Of a stretch of 64,000 bases of DNA, positions 16,609 to 25,814 are shown piece by piece. Position numbers and translations under genes: made by a program. Under the pieces are notes generated by a model. That model was not told the origin of the DNA, searched no databases, and worked only from the letters and a program-made list of their open reading frames with translations. Origin of the DNA: Selenomonas sp. GACV-9 (GTDB taxonomy: Bacteria; Bacillota; Negativicutes; Selenomonadales; Selenomonadaceae); assembly GCA_900116485.1 (NCBI GenBank), contig FPAX01000002.1, positions 204,025 to 268,024 on the forward strand, written 5' to 3'. Position 1 is the first letter of the stretch; each line of letters starts with the position of its first letter.

Positions 16609-19008
16609 CTATTTTCCTTCCCGATAGCTAGTGACATGCATCTGCTGCCCATCCGTATGGAACACCACCGCACCATCTTCATCAGTCCGCAAAGTCGTCA
16701 CACCTGCAGCAGCAAACCGCTCAAGCACCTCCGCTTTCGGATGGCCAAACGAATTATCAGCGCCTACACAGCAGACGGCCCAGCGCGGGTGGACGGCCTG
16801 CAGGAACGGCTCTGAGTTTGAGGTATTGCTGCCATGATGCGCCGCTTTCAGTACCGTGCTGGCAGGACTTATGCCGCTTGCAAGCATATCGGCCTCTTTT
16901 TCCTTAGTAAGATCGCCAGTGATCAGGAAACTTCCCCGGCCATATGTTATGCGATAGACATTCGACGCCTCATTGCCAGCCGTCTGGCCTTTCGCCACCG
17001 GTGGTGCATAGAGAACCTCTATCGTCATGCCATCCACGCTGAGGCTCTGCCCCTGCTTGGCACTTAGGAATTTGTGCAGCAGGGGATCGTTATCCCCGAG
17101 CCGCATGGAGCGCGCATAGGCATATACACCTTCGTCAGCCGTATAGACCATGCCAACAGGCATCTTCTGCAGGACACTACCGCAACCGCCGGCATGGTCT
17201 TCATGTGCATGAGTCAAAAAAACTGCATCGAGCCTGCGCACGCCATAATGATGCAGATACGGCACTACCACGCGCGCCCCTACATCAAACGCACCATCGC
17301 GCGTGCCACCTGTATCGAACAAGAAAGCATGACCTGCCGGTGTGACCACCAGACATGCGTCCCCCTGCCCCACATCGATGAAATGCACGGCTAGTTCTGC
17401 CCGCTGGGACAATCGCCAGCCGCCCAGCAGACAGGCGATGACCAAGCCGCTAACGACCAGCAGCCTTTTCTGCCCCAGCAGCCACTCCCTAAGTCCGCCA
17501 CGCTGCTTTTCTGGCAGCAACAATACGCCCAGCCCGCTATAGTAACACAGGCACCACATACTATTGAAGGAAGGAATCCATATCTGGCTGGCCGGGAGCC
17601 TGGCAATGACGCGGGTCAGCTCCGTCACGAGTCCCAGCAGCAGACTGTCTCCCGCAAATACGATTTTCCCCAAAAGCGGCAAACATAATGCCAGCAAACC
17701 TGCCGCCAAGGCAGCCACTATCATCCATTCGATGATGGGCACCACGAAAAGATTTGCCAGTAATGAGGAAAGAGACAACTGATTGAAATACCACGCGAGG
17801 ATTGGCAATGTTGCCGCCTGCGCCGCCACCGTGATGGCCAGACTCCCGGCCAGGAAATCCGGCAGGCCTTTTCCCCTTAGCCATTGACGGATTCCCGGTG
17901 CCAAGAACAGCAGGCCTGCCGTCGCCAAGAACGAAAGCTCAAAGCTGATATGAAACAGCAGCAGCGGCGAAATGATCAGCATCATCAGGCCAGTAACCAG
18001 CAGGATATGCCCCGCTGTCTTCTCGCGCTCCATAGCCAGAGCCATAAAGGTAAGCCCGCCCATGATAGCCGATCGTATCACTGGCGGTACACAGCCTGAC
18101 AAGATGCTATACACGGCAATCACACCAATGACCAGCAACGCCGTCACACGTCCCGGCAAGCGCAGCAGTGTCCCGAGCCAGGCCATCACCGCTGCCAGCA
18201 GGCTGATATGCGAGCCAGACACTGACAAGATATGGACAATGCCTGTCGTCGTAAAGTCCAGGAGCAGCTCTGGCCGTATCCCCTCATAGCCGCCAAACAG
18301 CATCGCAAATATGGCTGCAGCATCTTCGCGGGGCATGACGGCAGCCATGCGGTCATGATAATGCGCACGTACGGCAGCCACCCAACGGGCAAAAGCATAA
18401 CCATCCTGCGCCTCTATCTGCACGCCCTGTTTGCCTGTTGCCAGCGTTGCCGTAATGCCCTGAGCCTTTAAAAGTCCCGCTGTATCAAGCTGCCCCGGAT
18501 TCTGATAGCCATGTGGCAGCCGCACCCTGCCTGCCGCCGTAATCCTGTCGCCCACACGCACCGGCGGTATCTCGCCACTGGGCCGGCTATAGATGTAGAG
18601 GCCCCCCGCTCCCGGCTGCTCTTTGCCAGCGGCTTTGACTTTTGACACGTCAACAACGTATCTGACTTTTTTCTGACCGGTCAAATCCTCTGTAACCCGC
18701 GGCTCCTCCCGGAGCGTCCCTGTGACCTTGACCTCCTGCCGGACAAAATGCGAAATATCATTTACTGGCAGTTCATTTGCCGCAATAAACCGTACCATCC
18801 CCAGCTCGGCAAATACCAGCAAAAAAACTAGCCAAGACCAACGGCTGCCACGCAAGGCCAATATACCGCCAAAGGCCGCAGTCAGCAACATGATTGCCAT
18901 AAGCCAGCCCAGGGAAGACCAGCCACAAGATTTGCCCAGGAGTATGCCTATACACAACATGCCCAGGCAGCCAGCTAAAAACGACTGCGGATGCTGTCCC
19001 CTCTCCAT
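16609..19008 (-). CDS. comEC: ComEC/Rec2 DNA uptake channel
   Basis: A 799-residue competence protein that carries single-stranded DNA across the inner membrane. N-terminal hydrophobic segments and a DUF4131 region (to about 200) are followed by the polytopic Competence domain (about 230-500, with LFGGYEGI and SVSGSHISLLAA) and a C-terminal metallo-beta-lactamase-like domain with THAHEDHAGG near 598-607 and FIDVGQGDA. The presence of the MBL domain marks the full-length form. comEA lies 37 bp upstream in the same direction, the usual late-competence pair; the ssDNA-handling ATPase ComFA is not in the window. Confidence 0.95.
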   Translation of the reverse strand: MERGQHPQSFLAGCLGMLCIGILLGKSCGWSSLGWLMAIMLLTAAFGGILALRGSRWSWLVFLLVFAELGMVRFIAANELPVNDISHFVRQEVKVTGTLREEPRVTEDLTGQKKVRYVVDVSKVKAAGKEQPGAGGLYIYSRPSGEIPPVRVGDRITAAGRVRLPHGYQNPGQLDTAGLLKAQGITATLATGKQGVQIEAQDGYAFARWVAAVRAHYHDRMAAVMPREDAAAIFAMLFGGYEGIRPELLLDFTTTGIVHILSVSGSHISLLAAVMAWLGTLLRLPGRVTALLVIGVIAVYSILSGCVPPVIRSAIMGGLTFMALAMEREKTAGHILLVTGLMMLIISPLLLFHISFELSFLATAGLLFLAPGIRQWLRGKGLPDFLAGSLAITVAAQAATLPILAWYFNQLSLSSLLANLFVVPIIEWMIVAALAAGLLALCLPLLGKIVFAGDSLLLGLVTELTRVIARLPASQIWIPSFNSMWCLCYYSGLGVLLLPEKQRGGLREWLLGQKRLLVVSGLVIACLLGGWRLSQRAELAVHFIDVGQGDACLVVTPAGHAFLFDTGGTRDGAFDVGARVVVPYLHHYGVRRLDAVFLTHAHEDHAGGCGSVLQKMPVGMVYTADEGVYAYARSMRLGDNDPLLHKFLSAKQGQSLSVDGMTIEVLYAPPVAKGQTAGNEASNVYRITYGRGSFLITGDLTKEKEADMLASGISPASTVLKAAHHGSNTSNSEPFLQAVHPRWAVCCVGADNSFGHPKAEVLERFAAAGVTTLRTDEDGAVVFHTDGQQMHVTSYREGK

Positions 19009-19045
19009 ACTGCCACACCTTCTTTGCTCGGCTGCTATCCCTGTA

Positions 19046-19612
19046 TCAGATGCAGATCTTATCCTTCATCTTATTGAACTTTGCTTCACCAATCCCCTTA
19101 ATCTTCTTGATATCCTCGATGTGCTGGAAACCGCCCTGGCTTTCACGGTACTCAATGATGCGCTTCGCCATGGCCGGACCAATGCCTGGCAGCGAATCCA
19201 GCTCCTTTTCATCGGCAGTATTGATGTTGACACAGCCATTACTGCCTTGCGTCGTACCAGCCTTGCCCACAGTATCCTTGGCAACGGCAGCCTGCTTTTC
19301 GGGCACGCGCAGCTGCTGGCCATCCTGCAAGACCTGCGCCATATTGATATGCTCCTGGTCGGCCGTCGGCAAAAGGCCGCCACAGGCATTGACCGCATCG
19401 AGTGCCCGGGCCCCCTCAGCTACTGTCACGACACCGGGCTTATTGACGGCTCCGGTCACATATACCGTAAGCATGCCTTGCAGTTCCGTTTTTGCCTGTG
19501 ACTCAGCTGCATCCAATATCACTACTTGCTCCTGGCTATAAGAGCCGTACAGCGTACCGCCAGCCGCCGCAAGTATCAGTATAAACAAGATGAGCATTGA
19601 CTTTTTGTACAT
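19046..19612 (-). CDS. comEA: ComEA, helix-hairpin-helix DNA receptor
   Basis: A 188-residue competence protein. An N-terminal membrane anchor (about 6-23) is followed by a SLBB-like beta domain (about 50-110) and two helix-hairpin-helix motifs near the C-terminus (LDSLPGIGPAMAKRIIEYR and KKIKGIGEAKFNKM) that bind double-stranded DNA outside the inner membrane. I use ATG at 19612; a TTG two codons earlier is possible, as the purine run GGGGGTAGGG fits either. Stop to comEC start is 37 bp. Confidence 0.94.
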   Translation of the reverse strand: MYKKSMLILFILILAAAGGTLYGSYSQEQVVILDAAESQAKTELQGMLTVYVTGAVNKPGVVTVAEGARALDAVNACGGLLPTADQEHINMAQVLQDGQQLRVPEKQAAVAKDTVGKAGTTQGSNGCVNINTADEKELDSLPGIGPAMAKRIIEYRESQGGFQHIEDIKKIKGIGEAKFNKMKDKICI

Positions 19613-19675
19613 TGGCAACGCACCCTACCCCCTTTTTGTCCACAATCAGAATCACCTTCTATTTCGTTGCCAATG

Positions 19676-19704
19676 AAAAAACTCCTGCCATTTGGCAGGA
19701 GTTT
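19676..19704 (-). terminator. Intrinsic terminator of the 117-residue gene
   Basis: Stem ACTCCTGCCA / TGGCAGGAGT followed by TTTTTT on the minus strand, 45 bp after the stop at 19749. It separates that gene from comEA. Confidence 0.88.
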
Positions 19705-19748
19705 CCTCGCAATATATTATGATAAGTTGTTGGCAAGTTTTTCCAGGA

Positions 19749-20102
19749 TCATGCGATAGCCGTGCGGAAGAAATCCTCCACGAGGCGATCCCAGCCCATA
19801 TCGTAGACATTGCGCTCACCGAGCTCATTCTGATACTGGGCCAAAGCGATAGTCATCAGCGAATCAGCCACAAAACCGTCATTGTCCATGCCAGCCTCTA
19901 CGTAGCTGTCATGAACCGTATTGACGATTTCATCGAGCCGCTGCCGTGTCATGGTGTCAATGATGTAGTACATGGCCTCAAGATACTCAGTTGTATCCTT
20001 ACGATAGCTCGCCGGAGACTCCTTGACCGCATCCATGATCTGACGCAGCTGGCTCAACGCTATGAACTTTATTCTCGTAACGTACATGTCTTGAGTAAAC
20101 AT
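19749..20102 (-). CDS. Uncharacterised 117-residue protein
   Basis: I do not recognise this protein. It is soluble, predicted mostly helical, and starts MFTQDMYVTRIKFIAL. There is no signal peptide or metal motif. GGGGG lies eight bases before ATG, and the gene has its own promoter (20128-20156) and terminator (19676-19704), so it is a real single-gene unit. It diverges from the cNMP-like gene across a 214-bp gap; a shared regulatory role is possible but not shown. Confidence 0.78.
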   Translation of the reverse strand: MFTQDMYVTRIKFIALSQLRQIMDAVKESPASYRKDTTEYLEAMYYIIDTMTRQRLDEIVNTVHDSYVEAGMDNDGFVADSLMTIALAQYQNELGERNVYDMGWDRLVEDFFRTAIA

Positions 20103-20127
20103 ACATCATTCCCCCTTGTGCGGATAT

Positions 20128-20156
20128 ATCATACCATACATTTACACTGAATGCAA
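20128..20156 (-). promoter_or_regulatory. Promoter of the 117-residue gene
   Basis: TTGCAT, 17 bp, TATGAT on the minus strand, 26 bp before the ATG. Confidence 0.7.
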
Positions 20157-20228
20157 TTTGTATGCATGTATACTTAAATGATGTTAACTGAATAATATGA
20201 CTTTTCTTATAACCAATAAACAATAATC

Positions 20229-20258
20229 TTGCCAGCACCCGAATGAATGCAGTAAAAT
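20229..20258 (+). promoter_or_regulatory. Candidate promoter of the cNMP-like gene
   Basis: TTGCCA, 18 bp, TAAAAT on the plus strand, about 58 bp before the start at 20317. Confidence 0.5.
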
Positions 20259-20316
20259 AGGAAAGAAAGAGATGTTCGTAATCATAACGAATCAGAGGTT
20301 TAGGGAGGACTACTTG

Positions 20317-22425
20317 ATGGAAAAGATCAAGCTAAGCAAAGGACAGATATTGCATAAACAAGGGGATTCAATCAACACCATAGAGATCTTGCTGGCCGGT
20401 GCACTGACTGTATCGGATGGGGATGACGTGGAAATCAATCTGGGCAGCGGCTCCATAATCGGTACCTCCTGCCTGCCAGGTGAGGCCTATTGTTTCGACT
20501 ATACCGCCCACAATGATTCTACCCTGCTGGTGTTTGACTATACCAGTGAAGACGATATTGTCGAGGCTGTGACCACTACGCCAGCGATTGCTCCAGTCAT
20601 CGCTGCCGCCAGCATGGAATCAGCCAGCAAGCTGCTCGATGCCTTTGCTGCCGCTGCTGATGCAGCCGCCAAGCTCTGCCAGGATTTAAAGTATAATTAC
20701 AACGAATACCGTTTCATGTGCGTCGATCTCCAGCAAGAACCACAGAATTTCGATTTCATTACCACACTGGCAGCACCAGAGCCAGCCACCATGACTTCTG
20801 GCTGGGAGGCCGATCTCTGCCGGGCGTTCTGCGACCAGAAAACGCTGCTCGAAAGGGATTTCTATCCCCTCGACACGAGTTTCTGTGTTGCCACAGTCAT
20901 GCGCGCCGCGGCAATCGAGCGCAAGATATGCCAGGAAATCAAAGCTATGACTGATTTCATCAGCATCACCAAGACAGCCACCAAGCCATTCGTCGAGACC
21001 TTCTATGCCGTAAAATCAAGAGTTGATACCAATAACCGCAACGGTTCAGAAGATGCACCGTTAATCCAAAACGCACTCGAGATGATCCTGGCCTTCTCCG
21101 GCGTCGATAGCGATGTAGCGGATACCTTCCGCAAAGATATCCAGACCTTCACGGCCATGGAAGATCGTTGGGCAAAATCCGACGAGATGCGCCGCCTGCG
21201 CATGAGTATCGCCGACGGATTCTATAAGATTTATGAGGCCGCATTCTTCAAGAGCATGGAAACACCCCATATCCCTGCCGAGGTCCGCATGTTCTTCCTC
21301 TTCGGCTTTGTCGATGAAACACTGGCTGGCAAAGCAAATACGGAATTCCTCTACCGTACGGCAGTCGGCTGGGAAGACGATCCTGAGGGACAGATTCTCT
21401 CCCTTTACGGCTGGCTCGAAAAGATCTACCACGGTCAGGCCGTCCCGTCCAAGAACGAATTTGACAATGACTGGACCGAATCACTCCGTGAAGAGGTGCG
21501 CACGGGCGCCCTTTCCCAGCAGGATGCCGATGAGCTCCAGAATGATACCCGCGCCATGGTAAGCTTTGAGATCCACAACATGGTCACCTCTGCTAACAAG
21601 GCAACCTATGGCCGTCTGGCCTCCTTCGTACCAGTGTTCAACGCCCAGGATGTCGTGCGCCCGCTCGAAAAGAGCCTGTCCTCGCCAGCCGTCGTCCGCG
21701 AGTCCTTCAACAAGGTCATCGACATCGATTTCGGCTGTTTCTACCGGCCCACGCTGGCCTCTTTCCCCGACTTCAAGATTCCGCATTTCGTCTACAATGT
21801 CGAAGTCAAGCCCTATGTGATCCTGATGCCGAATTTCGGCAGCCGCGCACTGATGTGGCAGGAAATCGAAGGCATGCGCCGCGTAACTCCAGCCCATATG
21901 ATGCTGTCGATCTTCCACTCCGAGGAGCTTGACGAGGCTATCGTACACCTTTGCGCGCTGTTCCGCTGGGAAATGTGCCGCCGCATCCAAGGCGTACGCT
22001 ATGCCGATGTCTCCGAGCCATCACTGACCTCGGAATATACGAATTATCTCCAGTTCTATCGCAAGAACGGCTATCTCTCCAGCGACATCAAGGACCGTAT
22101 CAAGCTTTCCCTGCAGAAAGCCCGCAACGACTACAAGACCGTCTTTGTCGCCGATTACGAGAAATACATCCAGAGCGAGGCCTATGGCATGCCCAAGCTC
22201 AACAAGATTGCCCGGGAAATCCTGTTCAAATACTGCACCTTCTCCCAGAAATTCCGTGCGGATCGCGGTACCAGTCCCCAGTATCAGCCGCTCATGGGCC
22301 GCTGGACTGTCGCTCATAACGCCCGCACCCATAACCTCGATCTTACCCTGCGCAAGGTACAGCGCATGAATCCCGACGCCGTCCCCGCCGAGCTCCTGAG
22401 CGAAATCAAATTCACCAATCTTTGA
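20317..22425 (+). CDS. Large protein of unknown function with a cyclic-nucleotide-binding-like N-terminus
   Basis: A 702-residue cytosolic protein. Residues 1 to about 90 follow the Crp/cNMP beta-roll pattern (LSKGQILHKQGDSINTIEIL then GSIIGTSCL), but the phosphate-binding Arg motif of true cNMP sites (GExxxxRxAxA) is missing, so another ligand or none is likely. The remaining 600 residues are helical, rich in aromatic and acidic residues, and match no family I know; near 540-560 there is a hydrophobic PHFVYNVEVKPYVILMPNFG stretch. The start is chosen at 20317, nine bases after GGGAGGA; an in-frame ATG 45 bp upstream has no such site. The gene stands alone between a promoter candidate and a strong terminator. 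Confidence 0.82.
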   Translation: MEKIKLSKGQILHKQGDSINTIEILLAGALTVSDGDDVEINLGSGSIIGTSCLPGEAYCFDYTAHNDSTLLVFDYTSEDDIVEAVTTTPAIAPVIAAASMESASKLLDAFAAAADAAAKLCQDLKYNYNEYRFMCVDLQQEPQNFDFITTLAAPEPATMTSGWEADLCRAFCDQKTLLERDFYPLDTSFCVATVMRAAAIERKICQEIKAMTDFISITKTATKPFVETFYAVKSRVDTNNRNGSEDAPLIQNALEMILAFSGVDSDVADTFRKDIQTFTAMEDRWAKSDEMRRLRMSIADGFYKIYEAAFFKSMETPHIPAEVRMFFLFGFVDETLAGKANTEFLYRTAVGWEDDPEGQILSLYGWLEKIYHGQAVPSKNEFDNDWTESLREEVRTGALSQQDADELQNDTRAMVSFEIHNMVTSANKATYGRLASFVPVFNAQDVVRPLEKSLSSPAVVRESFNKVIDIDFGCFYRPTLASFPDFKIPHFVYNVEVKPYVILMPNFGSRALMWQEIEGMRRVTPAHMMLSIFHSEELDEAIVHLCALFRWEMCRRIQGVRYADVSEPSLTSEYTNYLQFYRKNGYLSSDIKDRIKLSLQKARNDYKTVFVADYEKYIQSEAYGMPKLNKIAREILFKYCTFSQKFRADRGTSPQYQPLMGRWTVAHNARTHNLDLTLRKVQRMNPDAVPAELLSEIKFTNL

Positions 22426-22437
22426 TGCCAATAATAA

Positions 22438-22480
22438 CAGCAGCCCGAGAAATCAATTCCCGGGCTGCTGCTTTTTATTT
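22438..22480 (+). terminator. Intrinsic terminator of the cNMP-like gene
   Basis: A perfect 10-bp stem CAGCAGCCCG / CGGGCTGCTG with a 13-nt loop, followed by CTTTTTATTT on the plus strand. It may also stop convergent serA transcripts, but the minus-strand U tract is poor. Confidence 0.88.
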
Positions 22481-22502
22481 CCTATATTATATTGGAGACT
22501 TT

Positions 22503-24092
22503 TTAGATAGCATAGAAATTGACGAGTCTTGCATCGGAAATGCCATCCATGCCTTTGATGACTTCCATGACGGCTGCCGGAATATCATTATCGACAGTCA
22601 GCACCATGAGGCTCGTACCTTCGATTTCAGTCTTGCCGACCTGCATGGCCGAGATGTTGATGCCGTTATTGCCGAGCAGGGAGCCAATCGTACCAATGAC
22701 GCCTGGACGGTTGATATGCGGGCAGACGAGGATGCGGGCATGGGGATCGACATCGACGCGGAACTTGTTGATGCGGACGATGCGGCCTTCGCTACCAAAC
22801 AGCGTGCCCTGTACCGAAAGTTCCTTGCCAGCGACCTGAGCCTTGACCGTGATGAGGTTCGTGAAATCCTCGACTTCCTTCTCCTTGACCTCTGTGACCT
22901 TGATGCCGCGCTCTTTGGCCATGCCCGGTGCATTGACGTAGTTGACCTCATTTTCCATGATGGGATTCAGCATACCCTTGACTACAGCCGTCGTCAAAAG
23001 CCCCGTATTGACCTCGGTGATCTCGCCATTGTAGATGACCTCAACCTTCTCCACCGGTCCGTCAGCCAGTGACACAACCGTACCACCGAGGCGCTCAGCC
23101 AGGGTCAGATACGGCGAGATGACCTTCATGACCTGCGGCGATACCGGCGCCATGTTGACGGCCGTCGCTACCGGCTCGCCCTTGAGAGCTGCCAGGATAC
23201 CTTCGGAGACATCGAGCGATACGCCAATCTGCGCCTCCACCGTCGATGCACCAAGATGCGGCGTCAACACGATGCCCGGTACGCCGACCAGCGGGTGGTC
23301 AGCACCGACCGGCTCACTGGTGTAGACGTCGATGGCCGCACCGGCCACGATGCCCTGCTTGACCGCCTCGGCGAGGTCCTCCTCGACGATGATGCCGCCA
23401 CGAGCGCAGTTCACAAGGCGCACGCCCTGTTTCATCTTCTTCATCTGCTCCATGCCGATCATGCCCTTGGTGTCCGGCGTCAGCGGCATATGTACCGTGA
23501 TGAAGTCCGACTGGGTGATGACATCGTCGAAAGTGCCGATGGTCACACCAAGGGACTTTGCACGCTCTTCATTGATATAAGGATCATAAGCGATGACCTT
23601 CATATCAAAGGCCATGGCGCGCTTTGCTACACCGGCACCGATGCGTCCCATGCCGATGACGCCGAGCGTCTTGCCCCTCAGCTCAACGCCGACATACTTC
23701 TTGCGATTCCACTCGCCTTTCTGCATCGTCTCGTTGGCAATCGGGATATTGCGCGACATGGCCAGCATCATGGCCATCGTGTGTTCCGTCGCCGCAATCG
23801 TGTTGCCGCCTGGGGAATTGATGACGATGATGCCCTTGGCCGTAGCAGCCGGGATGTCGATGTTATCGACGCCGACACCGGCACGGCCGATGATCTTGAG
23901 GTTCTTGGCCCGCTCGATGACTTCAGCCGTCACCTTGGATGCCGAGCGTACCATCAATGCATCATACTCCGGAATGATCTCGAGCAGTTCTTCTGCCGAA
24001 ATCTTATCCTTGACATCGACTTCGAATTCTTTCTTTAAAAGCTCAATACCTTTTGGGGAAATACCATCTGCAGCCAAAACCTTCATGTTCAT
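22503..24092 (-). CDS. serA: D-3-phosphoglycerate dehydrogenase
   Basis: A 529-residue enzyme for the first step of serine synthesis, oxidising 3-phosphoglycerate to phosphohydroxypyruvate with NAD. Seen are the nucleotide loop GVIGMGRIGAGVAKR, NCARGGIIVEE, the catalytic HLGAST, an intervening ASB domain (about 325-450) and a C-terminal ACT domain (about 455-529) starting RILVCPHINRPGVIG, the long form usual in Firmicutes. It is preceded by a promoter and a T-box leader (24169-24440) whose specifier fits tRNA-Ser, so expression should rise when serine is scarce. serC is divergent on the other side of that leader. Confidence 0.97.
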   Translation of the reverse strand: MNMKVLAADGISPKGIELLKKEFEVDVKDKISAEELLEIIPEYDALMVRSASKVTAEVIERAKNLKIIGRAGVGVDNIDIPAATAKGIIVINSPGGNTIAATEHTMAMMLAMSRNIPIANETMQKGEWNRKKYVGVELRGKTLGVIGMGRIGAGVAKRAMAFDMKVIAYDPYINEERAKSLGVTIGTFDDVITQSDFITVHMPLTPDTKGMIGMEQMKKMKQGVRLVNCARGGIIVEEDLAEAVKQGIVAGAAIDVYTSEPVGADHPLVGVPGIVLTPHLGASTVEAQIGVSLDVSEGILAALKGEPVATAVNMAPVSPQVMKVISPYLTLAERLGGTVVSLADGPVEKVEVIYNGEITEVNTGLLTTAVVKGMLNPIMENEVNYVNAPGMAKERGIKVTEVKEKEVEDFTNLITVKAQVAGKELSVQGTLFGSEGRIVRINKFRVDVDPHARILVCPHINRPGVIGTIGSLLGNNGINISAMQVGKTEIEGTSLMVLTVDNDIPAAVMEVIKGMDGISDARLVNFYAI

Positions 24093-24168
24093 CGCTCCTC
24101 CAATATCTTTCTGGAAAACACTTTCCTCTTAGAATTCTACACAGACAGAACAAAAACCTCTAAATATA

Positions 24169-24200
24169 GAAAAAGCTTCGTCCCGAATTGGGACGAAGCT
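24169..24200 (-). terminator. T-box terminator of serA
   Basis: Perfect 11-bp stem AGCTTCGTCCC / GGGACGAAGCT followed on the minus strand by TTTTTC. It lies right after the T-box motif and is the off state of the leader. Confidence 0.93.
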
Positions 24201-24406
24201 AAAAGTTCCGTGGTGCCACCCAAGTGATATACGCATATATCTCTCATTGCCGCTGTATCGGGCGTCCCGTCTGACTCATCGCCAGCCGCTCCAAGGTGGA
24301 ACAACAGATTCTCCCTCTGACTCGCACCAGCCGTCAGCTCTCTTGGCGGTTAGTCCCTGTTGCGTCCTCTTCCTCGCGTTATCGTGTGCCTATTCTTCTG
24401 TGCATA
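24169..24406 (-). promoter_or_regulatory. T-box leader, tRNA-Ser type, upstream of serA
   Basis: The minus-strand leader carries the T-box core GGTGGCACCACGG at 24208-24220, directly before a terminator. Upstream stem I shows AGAGAG and GGTGCGAG, the usual apical motifs, and the proximal helix GCAAC/GUUGU places GAATCT at the specifier loop, with UCU (Ser) as the best specifier. The UGGC bulge would pair with a tRNA ending GCCA, and tRNA-Ser has G73. All agree with control of serA by uncharged tRNA-Ser. The specifier was read by eye, not by a covariance model. Confidence 0.9.
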
Positions 24407-24411
24407 ATCGT

Positions 24412-24440
24412 ATTATATCCCCTCCATCTCTCACCGTCAA
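24412..24440 (-). promoter_or_regulatory. SigA promoter of serA
   Basis: TTGACG, 17 bp, TATAAT on the minus strand. Transcription would begin near 24405, at the 5' end of the T-box leader. Confidence 0.88.
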
Positions 24441-24476
24441 GTGTGTTTTTCAGAAAAACAATATTTATTTTCAGGC

Positions 24477-24505
24477 TTGCTTTTCATAAATTTACGCGTT
24501 AAAAT
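24477..24505 (+). promoter_or_regulatory. Candidate promoter of serC
   Basis: TTGCTT, 17 bp, TAAAAT on the plus strand, about 95 bp before the serC start. No T-box lies on this strand, so serC may be unregulated by tRNA. Confidence 0.42.
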
Positions 24506-24597
24506 ATAACAAAACGCTATATGTCCACAATGCATGGACGCCAAGTTTTTGTAAAAATGTCAAGATCAGCATGATGATGTGTTTAGGAGGTTATCCC

Positions 24598-25689
24598 ATG
24601 GAAGCAGACCGCGTTTATAACTTTAACCCGGGTCCGGCAACCCTGCCCCTCGAAGTGCTCAAGGAAGCTCAAGCCGAATTCCTGAATTTCAACCATAGTG
24701 GCATGTCCATCCTCGAGATCAGCCACCGTGCCAAACAGTATGCCGAAGTCCACCAGCAGGCAAAAGCCGACATCAAGGAACTCATGGGCCTTGGCGATGA
24801 TTATGAAGTCCTGTTCTGCCAGGGCGGCGCCAGCCAGCAGTTCGCGATGATCCCGCTGAACTTCGCAACCAAGGAGCACCCGGGCAGCTATGTGCTCTCC
24901 GGCAGCTTTGCGACCAAAGCCTATAAAGAGGCGGAGCTCTTAGGGGTTGGCGAGGTTGCTGCCTCTTCCAAAGATGTTGACTTCCGCCATATCCCGACCC
25001 AAGATGAACTCAAGATCAATCCAGAGGCTGCTTACGTCCACCTCTGCTATAACAACACGATCTACGGTACCGAGTATCACTACGTTCCTGATACGCATGG
25101 CGTGCCGCTCTTTGCCGACATGTCCTCTGACATGCTCTCGCGCCCGGTGGACTTCCAGAAGTTCGACTTCATCTATGCCGGCGTACAGAAGAATCTCGGC
25201 CCCGCTGGTGTCGTGCTCGTCGTCGCCAAGAAGGACCTCTTATCCCAGAGCCCGAAGGCCCTGCCGACGATGCTGCGCTACAGCACCTTCCTTGAGAAGG
25301 ACTCGCTCTACAACACGCCACCGGCATTCTGCATCTACATGGTCGGCAAGGTGGCTGCCTGGATCAAAGCCAATGGCGGTCTTGCTGAGATGGAAAAACG
25401 CAACCAGAAGAAGGCCAAGGTCGTCTATGATGCCATCGACAATTCCAATGGTTTCTATCGCGGCCATGCCGACAAGGACAGCCGTTCCTTCATGAACGTC
25501 ACCTTCCGCCTGCCCAGCGAGGAGCTCGAGAAGAAATTCGTTGCCGAGGCCCTCGAGCATCAGCTCAGCGGTGTCAAAGGCCATCGCAGTGTTGGCGGCA
25601 TGCGCGCCTCCATCTACAATGCCATGCCATACGAAGGCGCTGCCCGTTTGGCTGAATTCATGGAGAAATTCCGCAAGGCCAACGCCTGA
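24598..25689 (+). CDS. serC: Phosphoserine aminotransferase
   Basis: A 363-residue PLP enzyme that converts phosphohydroxypyruvate and glutamate to phosphoserine, the second serine step, also used in pyridoxal synthesis. It starts MEADRVYNFNPGPATLPLEV, a clear family signature, and holds GGASQQF and the PLP-lysine segment FIYAGVQKNLGPAG (Lys near 197). AGGAGG lies eight bases before the ATG at 24598; upstream in-frame ATG codons have no ribosome site. Divergent from serA, with the T-box leader between them. serB is not in the window. Confidence 0.97.
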   Translation: MEADRVYNFNPGPATLPLEVLKEAQAEFLNFNHSGMSILEISHRAKQYAEVHQQAKADIKELMGLGDDYEVLFCQGGASQQFAMIPLNFATKEHPGSYVLSGSFATKAYKEAELLGVGEVAASSKDVDFRHIPTQDELKINPEAAYVHLCYNNTIYGTEYHYVPDTHGVPLFADMSSDMLSRPVDFQKFDFIYAGVQKNLGPAGVVLVVAKKDLLSQSPKALPTMLRYSTFLEKDSLYNTPPAFCIYMVGKVAAWIKANGGLAEMEKRNQKKAKVVYDAIDNSNGFYRGHADKDSRSFMNVTFRLPSEELEKKFVAEALEHQLSGVKGHRSVGGMRASIYNAMPYEGAARLAEFMEKFRKANA

Positions 25690-25709
25690 CAACATAATTA
25701 AATTTTACG

Positions 25710-25746
25710 GAAAAGACGTCACCAATAACCGTGACGTCTTTTCCCA
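25710..25746 (+). terminator. Intrinsic terminator of serC
   Basis: Stem GAAAAGACGTCAC / GTGACGTCTTTTC, ending in a short T run, 20 bp after the serC stop. Confidence 0.85.
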
Positions 25747-25758
25747 TGTCTATCCCTG

Positions 25759-25767
25759 TGATATAAT
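25759..25767 (+). promoter_or_regulatory. Extended -10 promoter of the DeoR-type gene
   Basis: TGATATAAT is a perfect extended -10 (TGnTATAAT); no clear -35 lies upstream. Transcription would start near 25774, about 40 bp before the chosen ATG. Confidence 0.6.
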
Positions 25768-25814
25768 TGACATGGACAACGAGAATTAGAATGTCACAGA
25801 TAGGAATTGATAAC

